Source: Arachnia rubra
GTDB lineage: Bacteria > Actinomycetota > Actinomycetes > Propionibacteriales > Propionibacteriaceae
Length of the DNA stretch: 64,000 bases
Direction of reading: 5' to 3'
NCBI RefSeq assembly: GCF_019973735.1
Contig: NZ_AP024463.1
Coordinates: 3,038,001 to 3,102,000 of the forward strand
Part shown: piece after piece, positions 9,240 through 17,104 of the stretch
How positions within the stretch are numbered: position 1 is the stretch's first letter
How the letters are laid out: every line of letters begins with the position of its first letter
The notes under the pieces: model-generated
What the model saw: the letters and a program-made list of their open reading frames with translations, nothing else
The model's database searches: none
Told to the model about the DNA's origin: nothing
Made by a program: the position numbers and the translations under genes

Positions 9240-10256
9240 ATGAGCACCATCACGATTCTTGGTGCCGGGGCGATGGGTTCCGCCATCGCCACCCCGCTGC
9301 GGGACGCGGGACACCAGGTCAGGCTCTGGGGAACGCACCTGGACGACCACCTCATTGCCGCCGTCCGCGACGGCAAACCCCACCCGCGCACGAAGGTTCC
9401 ACTGGCCGGCGGGGTCGCGACCTTCCTGGCAGGCGACCTGGCGTCGGCGCTCGACGGGGCGGACGTCGTGGTGCTGGCGGTGTCATCGGCCGGCGTGATC
9501 GACATCGCCCAGCTCGCCGCACCCCACCTGGCGGGTATCCGGGCGGTCCTGCTGACCTCGAAGGGCTTCGCCCCGGACCACGAGGGCCGCATCATCCTGC
9601 TGCCGCAGGCGGTGGAGGCGCAGCTGGCCACGCCCCTGCCCATCGTCGCCGTCGGCGGGCCCTGCAAGGCCAACGAGGTGGCGGCCCGTCGTCCGACCGC
9701 AGCCATCTACGCCGCCGCCGAGGACCCCCAGGGCTGGGCACGGTTCGCCACCACCGACGCCTACCGCGTCGCCCACACCACCGACCGCGACGGCGTCGAG
9801 CTGTGCGCCGCGCTGAAGAACGTCTACGCCATCGCCCTCGGGGTCGCCGATGGGCTGACGGAGTCCGGCGGGGAGCCGTTCCACGACCTCAAGGCGGCCG
9901 CGTTCGGCCAGGCGCTGGCCGAACTGCGTCGGCTCCTGGCGGCGGAAGGCGCCGACCCGTGGACAGCCCTCGGACTGGCGGGCGCGGGCGACCTGGAGGT
10001 CACCGGCTTGTCGGGCCGCAACAAGGTCTACGGCACCCGCCTGGGGAAAGGACAGGGCGCTGACGAGGCCCTCGCGGAGATGGTCGCCGCCGAGCAGACC
10101 GTCGAGGGCGTTCCCGCGGTCGCCCTGGCCACCACCTTCATCCAGCAGCGCCACCCCGAACTGGCCGGGGAGCTCCCCCTGCTGCACGCCATCCACGCCG
10201 TCGTCCACGAGGGCACCGGCCTCCAGCGCATCATCGACGCCGCCCTACCGCACTGA
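9240..10256 (+). CDS. GpsA-like NAD(P)-dependent glycerol-3-phosphate dehydrogenase
   Basis: 338 residues from the ATG at 9240, with an AAAGGAG ribosome-binding site 6 bases upstream. The N-terminal Rossmann motif is ILGAGAMGSA. The C-terminal half has the catalytic-lysine region LKNVYAIALGVADGL and the family motif GAGDLEVTGLSGRNKVYG. Biosynthetic GpsA usually reads GPSFA and CTSxxSRN; here they are GGPCKANE and TGLSGRN, so this is a divergent member. It sits 26 bases before an FGGY sugar or polyol kinase. I infer that it oxidises the kinase's phosphorylated product rather than serving lipid synthesis. Confidence 0.8.
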   Translation: MSTITILGAGAMGSAIATPLRDAGHQVRLWGTHLDDHLIAAVRDGKPHPRTKVPLAGGVATFLAGDLASALDGADVVVLAVSSAGVIDIAQLAAPHLAGIRAVLLTSKGFAPDHEGRIILLPQAVEAQLATPLPIVAVGGPCKANEVAARRPTAAIYAAAEDPQGWARFATTDAYRVAHTTDRDGVELCAALKNVYAIALGVADGLTESGGEPFHDLKAAAFGQALAELRRLLAAEGADPWTALGLAGAGDLEVTGLSGRNKVYGTRLGKGQGADEALAEMVAAEQTVEGVPAVALATTFIQQRHPELAGELPLLHAIHAVVHEGTGLQRIIDAALPH

Positions 10257-10282
10257 ACCCCCACTACGGCAAAGAGGCCATC

Positions 10283-11809
10283 ATGACTGACACCACCCCC
10301 GTAATCCTCGCCCTCGACTCCTCGACCACCGCCACCAAGGCCATCGCCTTCGACCTGGAGGGTCGCACCGTCGTTGAGGCCCGCCGCGAATACCCACGCC
10401 ACAACCCGAGACCCGGTTGGCAGGAGCAGGACGCCGAGGACTGGTGGCGCGCTGCCGCCGACGCCATCCGCGAGGTGACGGCGAAGCTCCAGCCCAGCGG
10501 CCGGGAGGTCCTGTCGCTGTGCATGACCCACCAACGTGAGTCCTTCGTGCTGCTCGACGAGCACGACCAGCCGATCCGGCCCGCCGTGCTGTGGCTCGAC
10601 ACCCGCGCCGGCGAGCAGATCGCGCGGGTCGGCAGCGACCAGGTGCACGCACTCTCCGGCAAGCCGCCGTCGACCACCCCTAGCTTCTACAAGCTGATCT
10701 GGCTGGCCGAGCACGAGCCGCAGGCGATGCGCGCCGCCCGCCGCGTCGTCGAGGTCCACGCCTATCTCACCCACAAGCTCACGGGGCAGTGGGTGACCAG
10801 CTGGGCCACCGCCGACCCCATGGCGGTGCTCGACATGAGCTCTTTCACCTACTCCGACGCGCTGCTGGCGCTGACCGGGCTGACAAGCGAGCAGATGGCA
10901 GAGCTGCGGCCCCCGGGCAGCATCATGGCCACCGTCAGCGACGCCGTCGCCGACGACCTGGGCCTGCCCCGCGACCTCCCCGTCGTCGCCGGCGCGGGCG
11001 ACGGGCAGTCCGCCGGGCTGGGCGCGAACGTCACCACGGCATCCCGGGCCTACCTGAGCCTCGGCACGTCGATGACGATGGGCATCCACTCCGACCAGTA
11101 CCTCTACTCGCGGGCGTTCCGGACCCTGTCGAGCCCCATCGCGGGCAGCTACACCCTGGAGGCGCTGCTGTCGTCGGGTGGGCTGTGCATCGCGTGGTTC
11201 CGCGACCGACTCTCCGGCATGGACCCCAAGGACGGCCCCATCGAGCCGCGCCTCAACGACCTGGCCGCCGACGTGCCGCCCGGCGCCCGCGGGGTGCAGT
11301 TCCTGCCGTACCTGACCAGCGCCGAGACCCCGTACTGGGACGCGGACGCGCGCGGCGCGTTCGTCGGGTTCTCCGACACCCACGGCGTCCCGGAGCTGTA
11401 CCGGGCGGTGCTGGAGGGGCTCGCCCTGGAGGAGCGGCTGACGCTGAAGCGGGTCGAGAAGGCCACCGGCACCGCCGTCGAACGCCTGGTCGTGATGGGC
11501 GGCGGCACCAAGTCGGCGCTGTTCAACCAGATCCTCGCCGACGCGCTGCAGCGGCCCATCGATGTGTGCGCCGAGCCGGAGACCACCTGCCTGGGCGCAG
11601 CCATCCTGGGGGCCGCGGCAGTGGGGGCGGACGGCGTCACGGACGTCCGAGCGACGGCAAGCCGGATGAGCCGCGTCTCCCACACCGTCGAACCGCAGCC
11701 GCACCTGAAGAAGCTCTACAAGAAAGCCGCCAAAGCCCACCAGGCGCTCTACCCGGCCCTGCGCAAGGTGTTCCCGACCATCGCAGAACTGCGGGAGTCC
11801 GCCGACTGA
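10283..11809 (+). CDS. FGGY-family carbohydrate/polyol kinase
   Basis: 508 residues, normal for the family. The N-terminal domain has the phosphate loop DSSTTATKAIAFD and PGWQEQDAEDWW, typical of xylulokinase and glycerol kinase. The C-terminal domain has LVVMGGGTKSALFNQILADAL and TTCLGAAILGAAA. LSLGTSMTMG forms the central ATP site. A ribosome-binding site (AAAGAGG) precedes the ATG. With the upstream GpsA-like gene it looks like a two-gene catabolic pair: phosphorylate a sugar or polyol, then oxidise the phosphate ester. No transporter or regulator accompanies them. Confidence 0.88.
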   Translation: MTDTTPVILALDSSTTATKAIAFDLEGRTVVEARREYPRHNPRPGWQEQDAEDWWRAAADAIREVTAKLQPSGREVLSLCMTHQRESFVLLDEHDQPIRPAVLWLDTRAGEQIARVGSDQVHALSGKPPSTTPSFYKLIWLAEHEPQAMRAARRVVEVHAYLTHKLTGQWVTSWATADPMAVLDMSSFTYSDALLALTGLTSEQMAELRPPGSIMATVSDAVADDLGLPRDLPVVAGAGDGQSAGLGANVTTASRAYLSLGTSMTMGIHSDQYLYSRAFRTLSSPIAGSYTLEALLSSGGLCIAWFRDRLSGMDPKDGPIEPRLNDLAADVPPGARGVQFLPYLTSAETPYWDADARGAFVGFSDTHGVPELYRAVLEGLALEERLTLKRVEKATGTAVERLVVMGGGTKSALFNQILADALQRPIDVCAEPETTCLGAAILGAAAVGADGVTDVRATASRMSRVSHTVEPQPHLKKLYKKAAKAHQALYPALRKVFPTIAELRESAD

Positions 11810-11818
11810 CCACGCGGT

Positions 11819-11846
11819 GGGGTGCTGGCAGGTCAGTCGGCACCCC
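11819..11846 (+). terminator. Possible terminator hairpin after the FGGY kinase
   Basis: GGGGTGC and GCACCCC form a 7-bp stem with a 14-base loop, ten bases after the kinase stop. There is no T-run, so this is a weak call. Confidence 0.35.
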
Positions 11847-11931
11847 CTGCGCCCCAGCCTCAACCATCGCGTCAAGAAACCCCAGCAACCAGGACTCCCG
11901 GGCCGCGAGGCGTTCCGTATACGATATTGGA

Positions 11932-12201
11932 GTGAATGAGCACCTCCTGCATGGCAAGCCCGTCAGCGACGAGCAGATACAGGCCTGGGCAGATGAGGCC
12001 GAGGCAGGATACGACCTCGCTCGCCTCCCTCAGCCTCACCGGGGCCGTCCCCCGGTGGGTGACGGCCCCGGCACCGTCGTTCCCGTACGACTCGACGCCG
12101 CCACCATCGCGGCTCTCACCGCCCGCGCTGAAGCTGAAGGCATCCAGAACCGCTCAGATGCGATCCGGGCCGCGATACAAGCCTGGACGCACGTTGCCTG
12201 A
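11932..12201 (+). CDS. Type II antitoxin with CopG-like DNA-binding end
   Basis: 89 residues from the GTG at 11932. The C-terminal half, TVVPVRLDAATIAALTARAE followed by NRSDAIRAAIQAW, is a ribbon-helix-helix pattern. The N-terminal half (SDEQIQAWADEAEAGYD) matches antitoxins in which this segment binds the toxin. The toxin gene begins inside the last codons. Upstream, GTATACGATATT offers a -10 box (TACGAT) within a small dyad that could be an autoregulatory operator. Confidence 0.8.
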   Translation: MNEHLLHGKPVSDEQIQAWADEAEAGYDLARLPQPHRGRPPVGDGPGTVVPVRLDAATIAALTARAEAEGIQNRSDAIRAAIQAWTHVA

Positions 12202-12448
12202 CCTCCACAAGTCCGCACGAAAACACTTCCGTCGCGACCGGCTCGACGATGAAGCAGTCCACCACGCCGCCGCGCATGTGCTGCATGCACGTGCGCTGGA
12301 TGAAGAAGATGATCCTCGTCGCTGGCTGGTGATCGGAACTGATCCAGCCGGACGTCTCCTAGAGCTCGTGGTCCTGGTCTACGACGATGGCTACGAACTG
12401 GTCATCCACGCGATGAAAGCCCGGCCGCAGTACCTGGGCAAATTCTGA
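12194..12448 (+). CDS. Small toxin of a type II pair (BrnT/RelE-like fold likely)
   Basis: 84 residues starting at TTG 12194, which overlaps the antitoxin by 8 bases. The frame is open further upstream but only as a shadow of the antitoxin gene. It begins LPDLHKSARKHF and ends DGYELVIHAMKARPQYLGKF. The C-terminal IHAMKAR motif and the size match small actinobacterial toxins partnered with CopG antitoxins, probably ribonucleases. The family assignment comes from this motif and the gene order. Confidence 0.7.
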   Translation: MPDLHKSARKHFRRDRLDDEAVHHAAAHVLHARALDEEDDPRRWLVIGTDPAGRLLELVVLVYDDGYELVIHAMKARPQYLGKF

Positions 12449-12534
12449 GCCTCCAGAACACAACAACACCCATGCCGCTCAGAGAGCCATCCGAGGCACT
12501 CATTCCGAGCCACCGGTGACACGAGCTGACGTGG

Positions 12535-13788
12535 TCAAGGGCCAAGCAGCGCCAGCGGCACGACGGCGACACCATCGCCACGACGGTAGGCGTGAGTTCC
12601 GGTGGTGATCACGACAAGATCGCTCACATCATCAGGTAGTTGCTCACGCAGCCACAGCAGGTGCCGCACGTCACTGTCCGCAACGGCTGCCGCTAGTTTC
12701 ACCTCACAGGCGACGATCCGGCCATCACGTCCCTCGACGACGAGGTCGATCTCGTGGTCGCCGTTGCGGGTGCGAAGATGGCCGACGTGCGCACGGATGG
12801 CCTCGGCCGCGACCCGCACTGTGAGCGTAGCCAGAGACTCGAACAGCGGGCCAGCCAGGTGCGAACTGCGTGGAGTCATCATGGATGCCGCTGTGGCTCT
12901 CAGCAGGGTTGCCGCCAGTGCGGGATCCACCAGTTGATGCTTGGGCGCCTGTTGCAGCCGCGTGAAGGGATTGCCGCTCGGGCTCCATCCAGGAACAGGA
13001 TCCAATAACCACAGCTGCGTCAGGTGGTCCCGGTATGCCAGGGTGGTGTCCCGAGTCGGCTGACTGCCATCTCCTGCTGTCGTGGTGTTCAGCAGCTTGG
13101 AGTAGGCGGTGGTCGTCGACGAGGCTGCGGCATAGGCGGCGAGCCAGCGTCGCAGAGCCTCAGGACGGCGTACGGCATAGCCTGCGTCAGGCAGATCCCG
13201 GTCGATGACCCGCTGCACATAGGCGCTGAGCTGATCGGAACGCAGCTGACGCCCAAGCCCCATCATCCCTGGGAAACCGCTGGCCTCAATGGCCTCCAGA
13301 TAGTCGGGAAGCGTGAATGATGTCTTACCGCCGATCTCCCCCGAACACGGCGTCTCCGTCTCGAACAGCTGCCGCACAGAAACAGTCGGGGTAATCTCTC
13401 CGCGCTCATGGAGTGCCATGGGACGCATCCGAAGCGACAGGATACGCCCAGCCCCACTGTGCGTTCCCTGCGCTGTGGCCGGAGTAGCGGATCCAGTGAG
13501 CAGAAAACTGCCCGGCGGCGCACCGTCGTCGACATTACGGCGCACAAGGTCCCACACCTCGGGCATGCGCGACCACTCATCAAGCAGTGTTGTGCCGGGA
13601 GCCAGGAGGCCATCCGGGTTGGCGGCAACCAAAGCACGCTGGTCAGCTCGATCCAGCAGGTACCGGTGGGTGGCGCGCTGAAGAGCGGCGCCTGTCTTGC
13701 CGACGCCCTTTGCCCCATCAAGCGCAATCGCAGACGCTTGAGGCAGATAGTCGTCCAACAGCTTGTCAACAGTGCGTGGCAGGTACAC
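12535..13788 (-). CDS. AAA ATPase with DUF4143 (PD-(D/E)XK-like) C-terminus, copy 2
   Basis: 417 residues from the GTG at 13788, directly behind AGGAGGGG and aligned with the start of copy 1. The frame continues to an ATG at 13830, but those 14 codons translate the upstream repeats (MSTKGRAKRR), so the shorter start is preferred. Walker A is GAKGVGKT, Walker B LLDEWSR, then LTGSATPATAQGTHSGAGR as in copy 1. The nuclease-like end shows HEIDLVV and ACEVKLA. Copy 1 and copy 2 share long identical stretches (AYAAASSTTT, LQQAPKHQL, GPLFESL). It is convergent with the toxin-antitoxin pair to its left. Confidence 0.88.
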   Translation of the reverse strand: MYLPRTVDKLLDDYLPQASAIALDGAKGVGKTGAALQRATHRYLLDRADQRALVAANPDGLLAPGTTLLDEWSRMPEVWDLVRRNVDDGAPPGSFLLTGSATPATAQGTHSGAGRILSLRMRPMALHERGEITPTVSVRQLFETETPCSGEIGGKTSFTLPDYLEAIEASGFPGMMGLGRQLRSDQLSAYVQRVIDRDLPDAGYAVRRPEALRRWLAAYAAASSTTTAYSKLLNTTTAGDGSQPTRDTTLAYRDHLTQLWLLDPVPGWSPSGNPFTRLQQAPKHQLVDPALAATLLRATAASMMTPRSSHLAGPLFESLATLTVRVAAEAIRAHVGHLRTRNGDHEIDLVVEGRDGRIVACEVKLAAAVADSDVRHLLWLREQLPDDVSDLVVITTGTHAYRRGDGVAVVPLALLGP

Positions 13789-13797
13789 ATCCCCTCC

Positions 13798-13882
13798 TAG
13801 TCGACGTTTAGCACGACCCTTAGTCGACATCTAGCAGATAACATAGGCGACATTTAGCAGGACTTCTAGTCGACATCGAGCC
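13798..13882 (-). repeat. Four direct repeats, 23-bp period, before DUF4143 ATPase copy 2
   Basis: On the minus strand the 16-base unit TGCTAAATGTCGACTA (with variants) ends at 13798, 13821, 13844 and 13867, with non-conserved 7-base spacers, so the period is exactly 23. The unit nearest the gene reads TGCTAAACGTCGACTA and abuts the ribosome-binding site. In copy 1 the gene-proximal unit likewise changes AAATG to AAACG. The unit furthest from the gene is the most degenerate. Confidence 0.9.
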
Positions 13883-14014
13883 GGAGGGAGGATGTGCCCA
13901 CAGCCGCACACCGCCGAGGGGCCGTCCCTCGCGTGGAGGGACCAGCACCACCCCGCCGGCGCGGCCGCCGGACCCCAGCCGTCTCGCGCTGGAGGGCTCA
14001 GCGGCCGCTGGTCC

Positions 14015-17000
14015 TTACCCCACCACCGCCAGCAGCTCCCTCGCCCGGGTTCCCATCACGCCCTTGGCCTTGGTCAGCTCCGCCAGGCCGGTCCAGGGAC
14101 ACTCGGCCACCTTGCCGCGGCGGGCAGCCTCCTGCAGCACCAGCGCGATCTGGAGGCCGAGGGCCAGGGCCCGCGGAGTCCAGCGAGGCGGGACGTCCTG
14201 GGCTCCGGCGTAGGCAATGGCCTCCGTGACGATCGGCCACAGCACCCCGCAGTGCCGCGGGTTCTTCTCCACCCCTCGCAGCAGGGCTGTGGCCAGCCGG
14301 GGTTGAGACAGGAGCGGGACCACCGCCGAGGCGACAGCGGCCGGGGCCAGCGCACCGTCACACAGGAAATCCCTCAAGTGATAGTCACCTTCAGGACCGT
14401 AGCCGGAGGCCAGGGCCACCGCCGTCAGCCCGCTGCTGAGCGGCCCGTCAGTCCTGGGCTTGTCTTCCCGTTCGCCGGTGACCCGCAGCTTCTTCTCCTC
14501 CGGGTCCCACCACAGCCAGACCCTGGTTTCTGTCCCAGCCAGCTCGCAGCCGTGCTGCCGTTCATCTCTGAGGCCATAGGTCCAGCCGCTGACCGTCACA
14601 TAACGCGTCCCGTCGCCAGCGATCAGGTCCAGCATGACCGAGCGGTCGGAGGCTGAAACCTCCATGACCTCGACGGTGAGCCCGTCGTCGACCGGCTCCC
14701 AGCGGGGATCCCCCCGCCAGACGTCCTCATAACGCCACGGCTGGATCGTCGTCCCAGCCGGTACGGTCGTATTTGCCGAGGGCAGTTTCCCGGCCAGCTC
14801 GCGAGCCAGCTTGACCGCCTCAGAACCGCCACTGCGCCCCGCGACGGCCCGGAGCCCAGGTTGCTCCAGAGCTGCGGCAGGGGCGTCTCCGGAGGCGACG
14901 GCGGCCAGCACCGAATCGGTCAGGTGCGACATCGCCACCACCAGCTCCTTGGCTCCGGCGGGCAGCCGGGACGAGGCGGCAGCCAGGGCGAGCAGCGCAT
15001 CGAGTACTCGCCAGGACAGCGCGAGCATCCCGGCCTCGGCGAGGTCCTCCACGGTGGTGGCCCAGGCCGCCAGCCGGTCAGGCAGAGCGCCCGGCTGGAA
15101 GCGTTCGGGCAGCAGCAGGCCGCGTTCCCAGGCATCGATGGCGGCCTGGAAGGCTCGGGCGCGGTCCTCCCCATGGACCGCGACGCTGAGCAGGTTGACG
15201 ACGGCGCGACACGGCAGCGGACGGCGGCACCTGGCGGTCTGCACGGCACTTTCTGCGCCCCCCGGGTAATAGAACGCTTGAATCAGAAAATCCGGGAAGC
15301 CGGGAAGCAGGTAGTGGGCGCCCCCTTGGCACAGCTCCATTCCCGCCGGCCAGCCAGCCATCCCGGGCTGCCCAGCCAGGTCAGCTCGGATGAAATGATC
15401 CCTGTCATCGTCCCAAAGATCGACGAGGGGATGCTCCAGCAGCTGGGCCAAAGCATCACCAGCGGTCAGCTGGTCGCCTGGACCGGATGGGGTGTGGGCT
15501 CCGCGGGTCAGGACAGAGCCGTCGGCGAACCGCACCGCGGCCTGAATCGTGCGGGCGCGGGAGATCAGGTCCTTGGTGATGTCGCTGGTGTCGACGCGCA
15601 GCAGCGCCCAGTAGAGATCCCCGGCCGGCACCGCGATGCCGGCCTCGTCGAACTGCCGTAACCGGGCGAGGAGATCCTCGGGGTCGATGGTGAGGTCGTC
15701 GTGGCTCGGCAGTGACACAATGGCGGGCACCTCCGCCAGCCGGGGACCAAGGTCCCGGGCGCGCACATCCGCCACATTGTCCGAGGTTCTGACGAGGGAC
15801 CGCTGCCACTCGGCATAGACATCGAGACCAAGGCGGTACCTGTCCCCGACCCCAGCCAGCGCGAGCCTGGCCTCCTCCGGGTCGCGGCGGACGACGGCGT
15901 GCAGGGTGGCGACGAACTGCTCAGCCAGCAGCGAGTCCTCGAAGCTCCCCAGCGCGGCCGCGAGCTCGGTGAGGCGCTCAGCGGTGGCGGGCCCAGGGTC
16001 GAAGGCCGGGACCTGCCAGGTGGGCGGGACCGGCTGCCAGGGCAGCAGCGCCGTCTCCGGTTCGGGAGCCTGCGGGGTGATCCCCCAGGCCTCGCACAGC
16101 CGCTGCGTGGCCTTGGCGATGTCGGCGTCACGGACCAGCAGGTCGGTCAGGAGCGATTCAAGTTCCGTAGTCTCCGCGGGACGGGGCCGGCTGGCCAGGG
16201 CCGACAGCAGCGCCTTCGCGGCCTTCTTGGTGCGGGCGGCTCCCGCGATGACGAGCAGGTCGGGCAGGTATTCGTCGCCCAGCACCGCTACGCAGCGGGT
16301 TCCCAGGCCCTCCAGAAGCGGCCCTTCTCCGCTGGCGAGGGCTCCAAGGAGGAGGTCTGCGCGGGCACGCAGCTCGTCGTCGGTAACCGCCAGGTCGAGG
16401 AGCAGACACCCCCAGTCGGCACGATCGCTGGGACGCGGCGCGGACTCCAGGCCTGCCAGGCAGAGCTCTAGGCGACGTTCGCGAGGCAGCAGATCGAGGC
16501 GCAGTAGGTCGCCAAGGGCGCCGTGCGGGGGCAGGTGCACCTCGACGGCGAGGCTGAGATGCTCCTCCGCCTCCGCGGTGAAGGGCTCCGGGTCACCCTC
16601 GCCGCGACAGGCCTGCAGCGCCAGCGTCGTCCAGGCGACGGCGTAGCCCAGCTGGCAGGGCGGCTCCAGTTCCAGGTCACGCACGAGTTGGACCCAGGCG
16701 TCGCCGTGACTCGGGGTCATCGTCACGTACGCGATGTCGTGGCCACTGGACTCGCGGTCGATGTAATCGGCGGCGAACTTCGCGCCGCGCTCAGTGAGCA
16801 GTGCGACCAGCAGGTCATTGTCGAAGGAACCGAACCAGCGCAGCCTCACCGCCCGGCGGGCCGGGATACCGCACCGGATGGCGAAGGCCAGGAGTGCAGC
16901 ACGGTCGACGTCGTCAGGGAAGGGCGACTCGAAATGACGCTGTTCACGGTTGTACTCCATCCAATCCCCCGACTTCAGTCCGTCGCGGGCGATGCGTCGC

Positions 17001-17104
17001 TGCTCAGCGGTGCCGATGGGCAGCACCGGCCACTGCTCAGCGGTGGTACCCACCCAGCCAAGGTCACGGAAGACGTCGATGGCGGCTGCCTGCCTGGTGT
17101 TCAT
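14015..17104 (-). CDS. 1029-residue protein of unknown function, partner of the SWIM protein
   Basis: Starts at ATG 17104, overlapping the stop of the SWIM gene by four bases, so the two are translationally coupled. The sequence is rich in Leu, Ala and Arg helices throughout, with no signal peptide or clear TM helix, and looks like a large helical-repeat cytoplasmic protein. I do not recognise a catalytic motif. Large helical proteins (for example of the DUF6493 kind) commonly sit next to SWIM-domain genes in actinobacteria; that assignment is from memory and tentative. The C-terminal segment IALVLQEAARRG...GLAELTKAK has a clear relative in the remnant at 35694-35909. Confidence 0.7.
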   Translation of the reverse strand: MNTRQAAAIDVFRDLGWVGTTAEQWPVLPIGTAEQRRIARDGLKSGDWMEYNREQRHFESPFPDDVDRAALLAFAIRCGIPARRAVRLRWFGSFDNDLLVALLTERGAKFAADYIDRESSGHDIAYVTMTPSHGDAWVQLVRDLELEPPCQLGYAVAWTTLALQACRGEGDPEPFTAEAEEHLSLAVEVHLPPHGALGDLLRLDLLPRERRLELCLAGLESAPRPSDRADWGCLLLDLAVTDDELRARADLLLGALASGEGPLLEGLGTRCVAVLGDEYLPDLLVIAGAARTKKAAKALLSALASRPRPAETTELESLLTDLLVRDADIAKATQRLCEAWGITPQAPEPETALLPWQPVPPTWQVPAFDPGPATAERLTELAAALGSFEDSLLAEQFVATLHAVVRRDPEEARLALAGVGDRYRLGLDVYAEWQRSLVRTSDNVADVRARDLGPRLAEVPAIVSLPSHDDLTIDPEDLLARLRQFDEAGIAVPAGDLYWALLRVDTSDITKDLISRARTIQAAVRFADGSVLTRGAHTPSGPGDQLTAGDALAQLLEHPLVDLWDDDRDHFIRADLAGQPGMAGWPAGMELCQGGAHYLLPGFPDFLIQAFYYPGGAESAVQTARCRRPLPCRAVVNLLSVAVHGEDRARAFQAAIDAWERGLLLPERFQPGALPDRLAAWATTVEDLAEAGMLALSWRVLDALLALAAASSRLPAGAKELVVAMSHLTDSVLAAVASGDAPAAALEQPGLRAVAGRSGGSEAVKLARELAGKLPSANTTVPAGTTIQPWRYEDVWRGDPRWEPVDDGLTVEVMEVSASDRSVMLDLIAGDGTRYVTVSGWTYGLRDERQHGCELAGTETRVWLWWDPEEKKLRVTGEREDKPRTDGPLSSGLTAVALASGYGPEGDYHLRDFLCDGALAPAAVASAVVPLLSQPRLATALLRGVEKNPRHCGVLWPIVTEAIAYAGAQDVPPRWTPRALALGLQIALVLQEAARRGKVAECPWTGLAELTKAKGVMGTRARELLAVVG

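Noticed and set aside
9164..9706. 181-residue N-terminal extension of the ABC exporter reading frame
   Set aside because: It covers the dehydrogenase start and promoter, lacks transporter features and would give an abnormal N-terminus; a GTG at 9163 fits the family.
10028..11875. 615-codon open frame opposite the dehydrogenase and kinase genes
   Set aside because: Antisense shadow of two well-recognised genes; composition is low-complexity Gly/Arg/Val with no domain.
13789..13830. Longer start of DUF4143 ATPase copy 2 at ATG 13830
   Set aside because: The added codons only translate the repeat array, and copy 1 starts at the equivalent of GTG 13788 with a ribosome-binding site.
13798..13882. 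CRISPR array
   Set aside because: Units of 16 bases with 7-base spacers are far too short, and there are no cas genes in the window.
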